Origin: Blastocatellia bacterium AA13
Lineage (GTDB): Bacteria; Acidobacteriota; Blastocatellia; UBA7656
Length of the DNA stretch: 64,000 bases
NCBI GenBank assembly: GCA_003222245.1
Contig: QHVH01000003.1
Location: forward strand, 124,001 to 188,000
Direction of reading: 5' to 3'
Below, piece by piece: positions 52,989 to 62,461 of the stretch. Position numbers and translations under genes: made by a program. Each line of letters opens with the position of its first letter. Position 1 is the first letter of the stretch. Below the pieces are notes generated by a model. It saw only the letters and a program-made list of their open reading frames with translations. It was not told the DNA's origin and made no database searches.

Positions 52989-53987
52989 TTACAAGCTTAT
53001 AGGTTGGCCTCTATACGCGAGAGACCTTTCGGCCGCATCGAGGACACGCAACACACGCAGCCCGCTGAGGCCGTCCGTGAGGGGTTGTTCGCGTGTCTGT
53101 ATACACTTCAAAAATCGAAGCGACTGCTCGCGCAGCGGCTCGAGTTGCTCGAGCGTCTCCGCTACGGGATTGTTTTTGCGCGCGATCGGCTCGCCGTTGA
53201 TGAAATCGACGCCTTGATCATAGACGACAAGCTTGTCTTCTTTGCGAACGTCGTCGAATACGGCCATGCGCTTCGAGCCGATGACCACAAGCTTCTGCTC
53301 TTTGTACGGATGAAGCCAGCTAACGAAGATGTGCGCCCGAATCCCGGAAGGAAACTCTATGTTCGTGATCGTCACGTCGGCGATGTTCGCCTGTAGATAA
53401 GTCCCTCCACTCGCGGAAACGCTTGAGGGCCATGCGCCGACCAATCTCAGGATAATCGCGATATCGTGCGGCGCGAAGCTCCACAGAATGTTCTCCTCCC
53501 GCCGCACCTTTCCGAGATTGAGCCGCGTCGAATAGATGTAGCGCAGCTCGCCAAGCTCGCCGGAGGCGATCAGCTCGCGCAGTCGGATGACGCCGGGATG
53601 ATATTCGAGAAGATGGCCCACCATCAGGATCGCTTTTCGTTTCTCAGCGAGGTTGACGAGCGCTTCTCCGTCTGAGATATCGAGCGTGAGAGGCTTTTCA
53701 ACCAGCACGTCTTTCCCCGCTTCGAGAGCCGCGCGAGCCATTCGATAGTGAGTTTCGGCCGGAGTCGCGATCACGACGCCGTGGACGGCTTGATCAGTCA
53801 GCAGCTTGTCGAAGTCCGCTTCGATGCGAGTCGAGGGAAACCGTTGGGAGATTTGCGCCTGAGACGCCTCGCGCGGATCGCACACGACTTCGAGCGCCCC
53901 CAACTCGCTGAAGTTTCTGACGTGATTGATGCCCCAATAGCCCGCGCCTACTACGGCTATTCGAGGCATTTCTAGAACCTGGCTCAT
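52989..53987 (-). CDS. Gfo/Idh/MocA-family oxidoreductase (WlbA/WbpB-like)
   Basis: 332 residues. Rossmann start RIAVVGAGYWGINHVRNFSELG, HGVVIATPAETHYRMARAALEAGKDVLVEKPLTL (the EKP catalytic Lys), and ILWSFAPHDIAIILRLVGAWP (conserved D/H region). Family members oxidise the 3-position of UDP-GlcNAcA with NAD. Placed 8 nt before the acetyltransferase, as in Wbp/Wlb loci. The transaminase step (WbpE) is not in the window. Confidence 0.85.
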   Translation of the reverse strand: MSQVLEMPRIAVVGAGYWGINHVRNFSELGALEVVCDPREASQAQISQRFPSTRIEADFDKLLTDQAVHGVVIATPAETHYRMARAALEAGKDVLVEKPLTLDISDGEALVNLAEKRKAILMVGHLLEYHPGVIRLRELIASGELGELRYIYSTRLNLGKVRREENILWSFAPHDIAIILRLVGAWPSSVSASGGTYLQANIADVTITNIEFPSGIRAHIFVSWLHPYKEQKLVVIGSKRMAVFDDVRKEDKLVVYDQGVDFINGEPIARKNNPVAETLEQLEPLREQSLRFLKCIQTREQPLTDGLSGLRVLRVLDAAERSLAYRGQPISL

Positions 53988-54122
53988 GGAAAGCGCAATG
54001 TAGCAGATGGCATGAATCCGAACAAGGAATGGAGAACAAGAACAAGAAACTACGGTTCGAACAAACTACTTGCCGCTCTTATGTAGAGGCGTTAATATCC
54101 ATTCACCGGAGACCACCAGATA

Positions 54123-55553
54123 ATGGATAAATTCAGGGACGAGTGTGGAGTATTTGGTATCTTTAATCATGAGGACGCCCCGCGGCTGACCTATCTTGGA
54201 CTCTACTCGTTGCAGCACCGCGGGCAGGAATCGGCGGGTATCGTGTCCTCGGATGGAACGATCCTGCACGCGTGGCGCGGCATGGGCTACGTCAGCGATA
54301 TTTTCGGTGAAGAACAATTCGACAGGCTTCCGGGACGCACCGCCATCGGGCACGTCCGATACTCCACCGCGGGAACCGTATCTCTCCGGGAAGCCCAGCC
54401 TTTTCTGGTCGACGGCCATCGCGGCCAAATCGCCCTTTGCCACAATGGGAATCTGCCGTACGCGAATCAGATCCGGCGAGAGCTCGAGTTGAACGGCGCG
54501 ATCTTCTCCTCCACTTCGGATACTGAAATAATTCTTCATAAGATGGCCCGCTCCCGAGAGCCGGAGATGCTGGGCGCATTGGTCGAGACATTCAGCAGCA
54601 TCGAAGGCGCATATTCAATGCTCTTTCTAACCCCGGATCGCATGATCGCGGTGCGCGATCCCCGCGGATTCCGGCCTCTGTGTCTTGGTCAGCTCGGCGA
54701 GTCTTATGTGGTGGCTTCGGAGACGTGCGCTTTTGATTTGATAGACGCGACGTATCTGCGCGACATTCAACCGGGCGAGATTTTGATAATCGATCGAGAG
54801 GGGCTGCATTCGTCGTTTCCGCTCCCGAAGGAGAAGTCTTCGCATTGCGTATTCGAGCACGTCTACTTCGCGAGGCCGGATTCCATTGTCTTCGGGCGCT
54901 CGGTAAACAAGAGCCGCCACAAGACGGGCCGGCAGTTGGCGCGCGAGCATCCGGCCAACGCGGAGATCGTGGTTCCGGTTCCTGATTCCGGAACTGCCGC
55001 GGCGATCGGCTATGCGGCGGAGTCCGGTTTGAGCTTTCGGTTCGGCCTGGTGAGAAACCACTACGTAGGACGAACCTTCATCGAGCCCAAGCAGTCCATA
55101 CGCCATTTCGGCGTCAAGGTGAAGCTCAATCCGGTTCGCGATCTGATCGAAGGCCAAAGAGTCGTGTTGATTGACGATTCGATCGTGCGCGGCACCACCT
55201 CCAAAAAGATCGTACAAATGGTCCGACAGGCAGGAGCGCGCGAAGTTCACGTGCGTATAAGTTGTCCGCCGACCGTTGCTCCCTGCTTCTACGGCGTCGA
55301 TACCCCGACTCGCGAGGAGTTGATAGCGGCGAACCTTTCGGTCGAGGAGATCGCCGGCTTTATCGGGGCCGACAGCCTGGGCTATCTCAGTCTCGAAGGG
55401 CTGTTGAAGTCAGTGGATGATCCGCTCGGCAACAGGCACTGCACGGCCTGTTACACCAACATCTATCCGATTCAAGTCACCTCGGCCGCGCGAACAAAGA
55501 CCGAACGCGAAGAAGGCGCACTCGCTTTGGACAGCGTCTGGCCCCGGCCCTGA
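54123..55553 (+). CDS. purF: Amidophosphoribosyltransferase (PurF)
   Basis: 476 residues. The propeptide is MDKFRDE, then the nucleophilic Cys8 (ECGVFGIF). Ntn glutaminase motifs (LYSLQHRGQESAGIVS; GHVRYSTAG; CHNGNLPYA; SSTSDTEIILHKMA) are followed by the PRTase domain (VVLIDDSIVRGTTSKKIVQM, the PRPP loop). Cysteines in HCVFEHVYFARPDS, SCPPTVAPCFYG and HCTACYT suggest the Bacillus-type [4Fe-4S] form. First step of purine synthesis. A lipoprotein gene follows 15 nt later. Confidence 0.95.
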   Translation: MDKFRDECGVFGIFNHEDAPRLTYLGLYSLQHRGQESAGIVSSDGTILHAWRGMGYVSDIFGEEQFDRLPGRTAIGHVRYSTAGTVSLREAQPFLVDGHRGQIALCHNGNLPYANQIRRELELNGAIFSSTSDTEIILHKMARSREPEMLGALVETFSSIEGAYSMLFLTPDRMIAVRDPRGFRPLCLGQLGESYVVASETCAFDLIDATYLRDIQPGEILIIDREGLHSSFPLPKEKSSHCVFEHVYFARPDSIVFGRSVNKSRHKTGRQLAREHPANAEIVVPVPDSGTAAAIGYAAESGLSFRFGLVRNHYVGRTFIEPKQSIRHFGVKVKLNPVRDLIEGQRVVLIDDSIVRGTTSKKIVQMVRQAGAREVHVRISCPPTVAPCFYGVDTPTREELIAANLSVEEIAGFIGADSLGYLSLEGLLKSVDDPLGNRHCTACYTNIYPIQVTSAARTKTEREEGALALDSVWPRP

Positions 55554-55568
55554 TCTTCAACCCAGTCG

Positions 55569-55928
55569 ATGAATCAATCCCTCAGGAGATTTGTCATCGC
55601 CTCCCTGGCGATGCTTCTGCTCGCGTTGTCGAGCTGTTCATCCTGCGGACGAAAAGGAGCGCCCCCTTCCGGAAAACTAATCGATTATCATCACCCTCAC
55701 CCAAAAACGATGCGCTTGCTGTCGGAGAAGAAAGACAACGTCAGAACGTTTCGAACCGATCTCGAAGGTACGATCACGGCTACGAGCGACGGCAATGCCA
55801 TAGATATAGCTACGGAAAAGCAGCAAGCGAGCGATCGGTTATACTTGACCGGGGATGAGGTGGCCGGTAACGTGCGAGGTGCGCGCGGGAGCGAACAGCG
55901 CCGCTCTCATAGTCGGAGGTCGAAATGA
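55569..55928 (+). CDS. Small lipoprotein of unknown function
   Basis: 119 residues. Signal segment RFVIASLAMLLLALSSC with a lipobox (LSSC, the first of two nearby cysteines). The mature part has a histidine-rich stretch (DYHHPHPKTMRLL) and a beta-like central part (RTFRTDLEGTITATSDGN) and ends in a basic tail (RGSEQRRSHSRRSK). No family recognised. It overlaps the DUF3006 gene by 4 nt. Confidence 0.55.
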   Translation: MNQSLRRFVIASLAMLLLALSSCSSCGRKGAPPSGKLIDYHHPHPKTMRLLSEKKDNVRTFRTDLEGTITATSDGNAIDIATEKQQASDRLYLTGDEVAGNVRGARGSEQRRSHSRRSK

Positions 55929-56164
55929 GCCGGACTTCGGCCAAGGTGGTTGTAGATCGAATCGAAGGAACGCTGGCAGTCTTGGTCCTTTACGAAGATG
56001 ATCGCGTGAAATTTAACTTTCCCGTGAGTAGGCTGCCCGGTGATTTGCGCGAAGGGGATCACTTGATCGTAAGCTTCGAAAAGTCCGAAGAGAGCAGGGC
56101 TGCCGAAGAAAAAAAGGCCGTCGATCTCCTCCGCGAACTGGCTGGAAGAAACAAAAGCGAATAG
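55925..56164 (+). CDS. DUF3006-domain protein
   Basis: 79 residues. KVVVDRIEGTLAVLVLYEDDRVKFNFPVSRLPGDLREGDHLIVSF is the full DUF3006 beta-barrel pattern (D-R-h-E... h-P...LP....GD); the acidic helical tail follows. Function unknown. ATGA overlap with the lipoprotein gene. Confidence 0.82.
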   Translation: MSRTSAKVVVDRIEGTLAVLVLYEDDRVKFNFPVSRLPGDLREGDHLIVSFEKSEESRAAEEKKAVDLLRELAGRNKSE

Positions 56165-56329
56165 GCGCGCCCTCATTCCCGGATCGCCCGTGATGAGGCT
56201 TACCCAAGCCGGGCCTTTGAAATCGGAGCACCGGTATGAAGGCGACGTAGTGACCGGCTTTCCTTCTTTTTTTGGACACTCGGCATTCCGTTTGTCGTAT
56301 CTGATGGTGAAAATCGCGTGACTGATCAT

Positions 56330-57367
56330 ATGAACAAAGAAGTGAAGTACAGCGATGCAGGCGTCGATATCGATGCCGCCAATGACGCCAAGGCGCGAAT
56401 AAGAAAGCTCGCCAGAGAGACTTTCACGCACAATGTAATGACCGAGATCGGGTCCTTCGGCGGAATGTATCGGGCCGACTTTGGCTACATGCGCGAGCCG
56501 GTACTGGTCTCATCCGCCGACGGCGTCGGAACGAAGCTCCGCATCGCCTTCCTGACCGGCATTCACGACACCGTCGGCTACGATCTCGTTTGCCACTGCG
56601 TCAACGACATTCTCGTTCAGGGAGCCAAGCCTTTATTCTTTTTAGACTATATCGCCTCTTCGAAGCTCGATCCGGAGACCATCGCGAAGGTGGTCGAAGG
56701 GCTGGCTCGAGGCTGCAAAGAAAACGGCTGTGCGCTCATTGGCGGAGAAACCGCCGAGATGCCCGGCTTCTACGCTGAAGGCGAATACGATGTAGCCGGT
56801 TTCATCGTTGGCGTGGTTGATAAGAGCGAAATAATCGACGGCTCGCGAATCGAGGAAGGAGATCTCTTGATCGGTTTGCCTTCGATCGGCCTCCATACCA
56901 ACGGTTTCAGTCTGGCCAGAAAGCTCCTGTTGGAAACTGCCGGACATTCGGTCGAGATCCACGTCGATGAGCTTGGATGCACGGTTGGCGAAGAGCTCTT
57001 GAAGCCGCACCGCAGCTATCTGAGCGCGCTCTGGGCGCTGCTTGGAACCGGCACGATAAAGGGACTCGCGCACATCACCGGCGGCGGCCTGCTTGAGAAC
57101 ATTCCGCGTATCCTGCCCCAGGGAACCTCGGTCGAGATAAAACTGGGGTCGTGGCCGGTGCTGCCGGTTTTTAAGGTTCTTGGCGATACCGCGAACATAA
57201 GCGAACAAGAGATGTATAGAACATTCAATATGGGGATCGGAATGGTTCTGGTCGTAGCGCCCGTCAACGCCGAGCGCGTGCGCGAACAGCTTGAAAAGCG
57301 AGGCGAGAAGAATTTCGAGATAGGCCGAGTAGTCAAAGGGTCGCGCACGGTTTCGCTGTTGGTGTAA
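56330..57367 (+). CDS. purM: Phosphoribosylformylglycinamidine cyclo-ligase (AIRS, PurM)
   Basis: 345 residues from ATG 56330 (GTG 56318 is an in-frame alternative). ATP-grasp-like PurM fold: KYSDAGVDIDAANDAKARI, VSSADGVGTKLRIAF, YDLVCHCVNDILVQGAKPLFFLDYIA, LIGGETAEMPGFY, and LIGLPSIGLHTNGFSLARKL. It makes aminoimidazole ribonucleotide from FGAM and ATP. Same pathway and neighbourhood as purF, 166 nt after the DUF3006 gene. Confidence 0.95.
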   Translation: MNKEVKYSDAGVDIDAANDAKARIRKLARETFTHNVMTEIGSFGGMYRADFGYMREPVLVSSADGVGTKLRIAFLTGIHDTVGYDLVCHCVNDILVQGAKPLFFLDYIASSKLDPETIAKVVEGLARGCKENGCALIGGETAEMPGFYAEGEYDVAGFIVGVVDKSEIIDGSRIEEGDLLIGLPSIGLHTNGFSLARKLLLETAGHSVEIHVDELGCTVGEELLKPHRSYLSALWALLGTGTIKGLAHITGGGLLENIPRILPQGTSVEIKLGSWPVLPVFKVLGDTANISEQEMYRTFNMGIGMVLVVAPVNAERVREQLEKRGEKNFEIGRVVKGSRTVSLLV

Positions 57368-57446
57368 TACTCGCGTTCGCTGCATCGACCAGCGGCTCTG
57401 GCGATGCGGTGGTAGGCTGCATTTTCTATGCGAATGGGGAGAGCGA

Positions 57447-58313
57447 ATGATTCAATGTCCTAACTGCGGAACCGGCGCGACCGACAGCACCAAGTTCTGC
57501 AGGCAGTGCGGCTGGAAAATGCCGCAAGGCGAGGACGCTGCTACGTGGCGCTTGCCGCCAAAAACCGAGCCTGCTCCGGCGCCGGGAACCGAACCTGTTG
57601 GAAACACTCAAACCGTGGAACCGCCCGGTACGAGCCCGGCTTATATGCCTCCGGGTGGATTCTATGAGCCGGCGCCCGCGGTTCCCTATCAACCTGAAAC
57701 CGCGCCTCCACGCGGAAACATAGCCCTGGGTGATTGGCTCTCGAACGGATGGAGGGTCTATAGCGAAAATTGGAGTTTGATGTCGGTCGCGGCTATGATC
57801 GGGGGCCTGCTGAGCCTGTGCTCTGTAGGCATTCTGGCTGGACCTCTCCTGATGGGAATGTACCGAATGGCCTTCAAAACTATGCGTGGAGAGCGGCCTC
57901 AGTTGGCCGACATGTTCAATTTCGAAGGCCGATTTCTACAGGCATTTCTGGCGTTTTTGATCTACGCCGCAATACAGTTCGGGCTGCCGGGCGGAGGCAA
58001 GGGCGGCCTGTTCGCGATGCTGAGCTTTGTGATCAGCCCGATGATGACTATGCTGCTCGCTTTCGTGCTGCCGTTAATCCTCGAGCGCAAGGTCGATGTC
58101 GTACAAGCAGTCAACCAGGTGTTCAAGCTGATCTTCTCGCGCGAATGGCTCATGTGGTGGATAGTAGGCGTGGTCTTTGCCGCGATCGTGACCACCAGCC
58201 CGATACTTTGCGGCGTTGGAGTTTTGGTTGCTGGTCCGTGGGTGATATCCTCGGCTGCGGTTGCATACCGTGACGTCTTTGGACTGGATGACCCCAATCG
58301 AACCATGCACTGA
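57447..58313 (+). CDS. Integral membrane protein with N-terminal zinc ribbon
   Basis: 288 residues. The zinc ribbon is MIQCPNCGTGATDSTKFCRQCGW (two C-x2-C pairs, residues 4-24). A proline-rich linker (residues 28-90) leads to five or so TM segments (MSVAAMIGGLLSLCSVGILAGPLLMGM, MLLAFVLPLI, WWIVGVVFAAIVTTSPILCGVG). The membrane part resembles DUF4013/GlpG-less YciC-like domains: QVFKLIFSREWLMWW. A paralogue with the ribbon at the other end follows. Confidence 0.75.
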   Translation: MIQCPNCGTGATDSTKFCRQCGWKMPQGEDAATWRLPPKTEPAPAPGTEPVGNTQTVEPPGTSPAYMPPGGFYEPAPAVPYQPETAPPRGNIALGDWLSNGWRVYSENWSLMSVAAMIGGLLSLCSVGILAGPLLMGMYRMAFKTMRGERPQLADMFNFEGRFLQAFLAFLIYAAIQFGLPGGGKGGLFAMLSFVISPMMTMLLAFVLPLILERKVDVVQAVNQVFKLIFSREWLMWWIVGVVFAAIVTTSPILCGVGVLVAGPWVISSAAVAYRDVFGLDDPNRTMH

Positions 58314-58347
58314 GCGAGATTCTTTCTAACGACAGGAGACAACGAGC

Positions 58348-59220
58348 ATGACTATCGACCCGAAACCGGAGGTGAAGTGGGATTGGATCAGCGAAGGCTG
58401 GAAAATGTTCACCGAGCAGTGGCAGGGCTGGGTCAAGCTCAGCCTCGGTTTCTTTCTTGGAATCTTTGTGCCGGTGATCGCGGCGGGCGTATTCATTTAT
58501 CTGATGGTTTTCGCGACCGCCGTGGCAACAAGCTCGACGAACGCGCCGCCTCAACTCGGGTTCATTCCCATCTTTGGGATTTTCTTTATCTATCTTATCC
58601 TATTCGTCTGGATCGCACTCGCGTCGGCGCTGGTCAACGGCGGCATGTTTCGAGCAGCCCTGAAACAGCTCAGAGGAGGAAAGATAGAATTCCGCGATAT
58701 ATTTGCGGCGAAGGATTGCTTTCTCAAAATACTCGGGGCCGGCGTGCTGGAAGGGCTTCTGACGCTGGTTGGAGCCGTGCTCTGTATTATTCCGGCCCTG
58801 ATTATACCCGGCCTGTTCTTTTTTACCATTCCGCTGATCCTGGAACGCGGCCTCGGCGTGACCGATGCTATGCGCGAGAGCTATGAACTTACAAAAAAGA
58901 ATTTCCTGATGTTCGTATTATTCGCGTTTGTAGTGGGGATAATAGCTCAAATCGGAACTTACGCATGTTATGTCGGATTGCTCGCGACATATCCGTTGCG
59001 GTTCACAATCGCGGCGGTAGCTTATCGGGATATATTCGGACTCCCCGGCGCGCGAAGCTTTCTCACTCCCGCACAGCCCGGTTCTTCATACGCGGCGCCG
59101 CTGGAACCTTCGACGATATCCGCGCCTCCAGCTCCGGTGCTTGATAAGACCTGCCCTAATTGTCAGAGCGTGCTTCCGCCGACCGCGATCTTCTGTCCGC
59201 GGTGCGGCAGGAATATTTAG
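58348..59220 (+). CDS. Integral membrane protein with C-terminal zinc ribbon, paralogous to the preceding gene
   Basis: 290 residues. KWDWISEGWKMFTEQWQGWVKLSLGF opens a polytopic domain of the same kind as the previous gene (compare LGDWLSNGWRVYSENWSLMSV and the final RFTIAAVAYRDIFGLP versus SSAAVAYRDVFGLDD). The last 30 residues hold TCPNCQSVLPPTAIFCPRCGR, a zinc ribbon. So the ribbon and membrane part are in inverse order. Role unknown; membrane insertion or transport regulation is only a guess. Confidence 0.75.
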   Translation: MTIDPKPEVKWDWISEGWKMFTEQWQGWVKLSLGFFLGIFVPVIAAGVFIYLMVFATAVATSSTNAPPQLGFIPIFGIFFIYLILFVWIALASALVNGGMFRAALKQLRGGKIEFRDIFAAKDCFLKILGAGVLEGLLTLVGAVLCIIPALIIPGLFFFTIPLILERGLGVTDAMRESYELTKKNFLMFVLFAFVVGIIAQIGTYACYVGLLATYPLRFTIAAVAYRDIFGLPGARSFLTPAQPGSSYAAPLEPSTISAPPAPVLDKTCPNCQSVLPPTAIFCPRCGRNI

Positions 59221-59227
59221 AAGCGCG

Positions 59228-60985
59228 TCAGTTGAGGGTCTGGGTTATTCGCCACAGGTTATAATTGCGTCCTGTGTAACCGACCGTGACCGTTGTAGAA
59301 GTCGATGAGCCGACCGTGGTCGTTACACCGCTCAAAGCATCTTCGTCGACGTGGATATCAGCGGTTCCACCGACGCTGACATTTCGAGCTACGATCGAAC
59401 CGTAGAAAGATGTGTTTCCTCGCATGGACAGATCGTTGTTAGGAGCATAGAAGACACCCAGCGTCTTGCCTCCGCCTCCGATCGAGATCGTCTGGTTCGC
59501 GCCGCCGACAAAATTCCATCTTATAGCTGAAGCCGGCATGCTCAGGTCAGAGGGGCTGCTCTGCGCGCCGACGTCGAGGGTCGATTTGACATTGATTATC
59601 ACCGGCCCCTTGAAAACGATCGTGGCTTGCGCCCCCGAAGTGAAGCCCTGCAGGTTATAAGTCGTCGTCGTGCCCTGCGCTCCCAGCACTACAGTTCCTT
59701 GCGAGGACACGTCGATAGTGCCGTAGTTGCCCGGAGCCACCGTCAGCGATCCTTTACTGATGCTTATGTTGTTGTAGTTGCCGGATGGAAGCGTACCCGA
59801 GTTCTTCGACGCCCACGAATAGTTCGGCGATCCGCTTGGCGGAGTAGGCGGATCGGGTATTGTCGGGAAAGTAAGCGGCGCCTGCGCGAAGTATTCGCTC
59901 GACGCCGAGAAAGCGTGTCCGGTTCCATCCTGCACCTTGCTCGTATCGACGACGATCGCGTTAGGATCGGTAGGCTGAACCGGCGCCGCGAGCGTCGCAT
60001 AAGCGCCGCCTGTCACCGTTCCATTCGACACGTCGATGTAGCCGCTGAACTCGTTATTCGTTCGCATATCTCCATGGCGGCCCTTGTTGATCGAGCCTAT
60101 CTGGCCCGGATAAGAATTGGACGCCAGGGCAACCCCATAAGCGCCCTTCGATGACTTGTAACTGTCGAGCACGATCCCATTCGCGTTCCAGTGAATCATT
60201 CCGCGGCCGATGACACCGGCTCCCGCGCCTACAGTCTGTGTGGTGGTCGTAACGGTCGTGCTCTGAACCGGAGTGGTCAGCGCCGACATGTAAGCCCAGA
60301 TCGTTGCATTGGCCATCGCGGTGTTGCCGGCGCGATAGATCACGCCGTCGCTTCTGAGCAGCCAGGTCACCGATCCGTGCTGCGTTCCGCTCGGAGGCGT
60401 GATCGATACAAGCGTCGCCTTTATCGAGAACTTCCCCTCCCCTTCCGTCTGGTTATATAGAGTGTTCGTGAAGTCGGTCGTCAGTCCCGAATAATTGAAT
60501 ACCTTTGGGCTTCCGCTCGCATCATTGGCGGTAATCGAGTACGTAGCCGGAAACGTGCCGGTGCCGTCTCCCGCGAGAACGACATTTTGGAGAATACCGC
60601 CGGTCAAGATCTTTACGCATGATGGCTGCGACTGCTCCGGCGACGTTGCCGACGCACCCTTTGTATAGAGAGGCGGATCGGTATAACTGAACTGGCCGGC
60701 CGCTCCCGCCGTGTTCGATTGATATTCTTGCGGCAAAATATATAGCCCGCCGTTCGGATCAGCTCCAAACTTTGAAGAGAACCAGCCCGAGGCGCGATGT
60801 ATTCCAGCTTCGGCTATATAAAAAGCTTGATTCGTTGTTACGTCGTTTCCGCTGATAAGCGCGTCGTTTGTGGAACCAATGAGCATTGCCGCCACAAGAA
60901 CCGACATGAGCAACGTCAGCATAAGGACGGTTGCGAGCGCGATGCCTCGCTCACCGCCCGACAAAAGTTGCGCTGGTGATTTCAT
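59228..60985 (-). CDS. PilX-like pilus assembly protein with C-terminal beta-helix-like domain
   Basis: 585 residues. The N-terminus GGERGIALATVLMLTLLMSVLVAAMLIGSTNDALISG followed by NQAFYIAEAGIHRASGWF is the PilX N-domain pattern (a single N-terminal helix without a strict prepilin motif). The rest is long, Ser/Thr/Gly-rich and repetitive (LPSGNYNNISISKGSLTVAPGNYGTIDVSSQGTVVLG), consistent with a right-handed beta-solenoid exposed at the pilus tip. Last gene of the minor-pilin operon. Confidence 0.8.
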   Translation of the reverse strand: MKSPAQLLSGGERGIALATVLMLTLLMSVLVAAMLIGSTNDALISGNDVTTNQAFYIAEAGIHRASGWFSSKFGADPNGGLYILPQEYQSNTAGAAGQFSYTDPPLYTKGASATSPEQSQPSCVKILTGGILQNVVLAGDGTGTFPATYSITANDASGSPKVFNYSGLTTDFTNTLYNQTEGEGKFSIKATLVSITPPSGTQHGSVTWLLRSDGVIYRAGNTAMANATIWAYMSALTTPVQSTTVTTTTQTVGAGAGVIGRGMIHWNANGIVLDSYKSSKGAYGVALASNSYPGQIGSINKGRHGDMRTNNEFSGYIDVSNGTVTGGAYATLAAPVQPTDPNAIVVDTSKVQDGTGHAFSASSEYFAQAPLTFPTIPDPPTPPSGSPNYSWASKNSGTLPSGNYNNISISKGSLTVAPGNYGTIDVSSQGTVVLGAQGTTTTYNLQGFTSGAQATIVFKGPVIINVKSTLDVGAQSSPSDLSMPASAIRWNFVGGANQTISIGGGGKTLGVFYAPNNDLSMRGNTSFYGSIVARNVSVGGTADIHVDEDALSGVTTTVGSSTSTTVTVGYTGRNYNLWRITQTLN

Positions 60986-60999
60986 ACTGCCTCCCCTTA

Positions 61000-61890
61000 C
61001 TAGAACCCGACCGCCGGGATGTATTGTCCCCGCACCTGAACGAGCGCGGTCATATTCACAGTTCGATACTTGCCGTTTCCCAGATCCGGCGCCGCCGTGC
61101 GCGCGTTGATCCCGATCTGCACCTTAGCGACCCGCGAGGCGTCAACAAAGCCCGTAGTCGGATCGGTTGTGAGGATGTTGTCGGCCGCATCCAGATAGGT
61201 GAACGCCAATCCGATTGCTCCGTCGGCCGTGAGGACATTTCTCGCTATGATTTCCTGGGCCGCAACCGTGCCTCCGGCCGACATCGTGCTCTCATACACG
61301 ACTGTTCTCGTTATCGAGCCTCTGTCAGGATCGGTATCGCCCGTTTTAATAGAGTAGGTCCTGCGCTCGATTACATTGATCATCGCGCCCGCCCCGAAGT
61401 CTGATACGCTTGCGCCTGACGTGATGGGCAGTAGATCGGCCGAGTTGATCGTAATCGTACCGGCGGTCGCGTTGACCGCAGTGATCCGAGCGAGCGCCGC
61501 CGCGCCGCTCACCGTATTCAAGATTGAAATCGTTTGATTCGCCGAGAGCGCCGTCGTCGAGCCTACGCTGAATACTCCCCCTGAATTGGGCCCAACCGAG
61601 GTAACGATGGTAGAGCTGTTGTTGTAGTCGCCTCTGACAATCAACGTGGTCGCGGTTCCGCTGACCACTCCGTGATAGCCGGGCAGACCGGCTCCCGCCA
61701 TTCGTATCTCTCCGGTGAACCGGTCAAATGCGGTGCGAAGATCCTGAACCATATCCAGCGTTGCCCGCTCGTTCGTGTAGATGCTCTGATTGCGCGAGAA
61801 CAGCGACAACGCCGTTGCGAGAACCACGAGCAGGATCGCCGTAGAGAACAGAAATTCAATTACTGTAAACCCGTCTTCGGAGCTTCTCAT
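61000..61890 (-). CDS. Minor pilin, PilW/GspJ type
   Basis: 296 residues with a canonical prepilin site: DG-FTVIEFLFSTAILLVVLATALSLF, with F at +1 and E at +5 after Gly. The helix extends into NERATLDMVQDLRTAFDRFTGEIRMAGAGLPG, the usual PilW sequence. The C-terminal beta domain is Thr/Gly-rich. It probably assembles at the pilus tip after processing by the prepilin peptidase. It starts 13 nt after the upstream pilin stop. Confidence 0.85.
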   Translation of the reverse strand: MRSSEDGFTVIEFLFSTAILLVVLATALSLFSRNQSIYTNERATLDMVQDLRTAFDRFTGEIRMAGAGLPGYHGVVSGTATTLIVRGDYNNSSTIVTSVGPNSGGVFSVGSTTALSANQTISILNTVSGAAALARITAVNATAGTITINSADLLPITSGASVSDFGAGAMINVIERRTYSIKTGDTDPDRGSITRTVVYESTMSAGGTVAAQEIIARNVLTADGAIGLAFTYLDAADNILTTDPTTGFVDASRVAKVQIGINARTAAPDLGNGKYRTVNMTALVQVRGQYIPAVGF

Positions 61891-61903
61891 CGTAGGCCTC
61901 TCT

Positions 61904-62461
61904 CTATGAAGAAGGACGCACTATCTCAACCTGCAATGTAATCTCGCGCGGAGAACCGGCGCTGCTATTCGAGTTCAGGGCAGCGACGCTTCGCAGCACC
62001 AGTACCTTCACGGTCAGCACCTTCACAAGAACATGCGATATGCTGTTTGCATCGACTGCGGTAAGCGTCGCTCCTCCTGAGGCAGTCCAATTGGCGACGC
62101 TTGTAGCGGCTCTTGAAAGCGACGACTGCTGCACGTCCGCTGATGACAGCTCGTTGCCGTCGCGATCTGTATAAAAGGTGCGGTTAAATGAGCCGTTTGT
62201 CTCGGCGACATCGAATACGGCTTGCGAATACTGGACGTCGCTTTTCAGCTTCTCCATCAATCGCTTCGCCACATCGAGTCCACCCACTCGGTTCTTGCTG
62301 TCGGTGTTCATCCTGATGCCGAGCACCAGGCCCTGACCCAATGAACCGAGAACGATGCCGACGATCACGAAACTGAACATCACTTCTACAAGAGTCATTC
62401 CCGAAGCGTCGGCGCGCGCTTCCTTGCTTTGTTTGATCTTTTTTATTAATCGAGTCATCAC
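61904..62461 (-). CDS. Minor pilin, PilV/GspI type
   Basis: 185 residues. Prepilin site SG-MTLVEVMFSFVIVGIVLGSLGQGL (M at +1, E at +5). The helix continues into AKRLMEKLKSDVQYSQAV; the rest is a small beta domain. ATGA overlap with the upstream gene. Placed between the GspH-like and PilW-like pilins, the usual order of minor-pilin operons. Confidence 0.82.
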   Translation of the reverse strand: MMTRLIKKIKQSKEARADASGMTLVEVMFSFVIVGIVLGSLGQGLVLGIRMNTDSKNRVGGLDVAKRLMEKLKSDVQYSQAVFDVAETNGSFNRTFYTDRDGNELSSADVQQSSLSRAATSVANWTASGGATLTAVDANSISHVLVKVLTVKVLVLRSVAALNSNSSAGSPREITLQVEIVRPSS

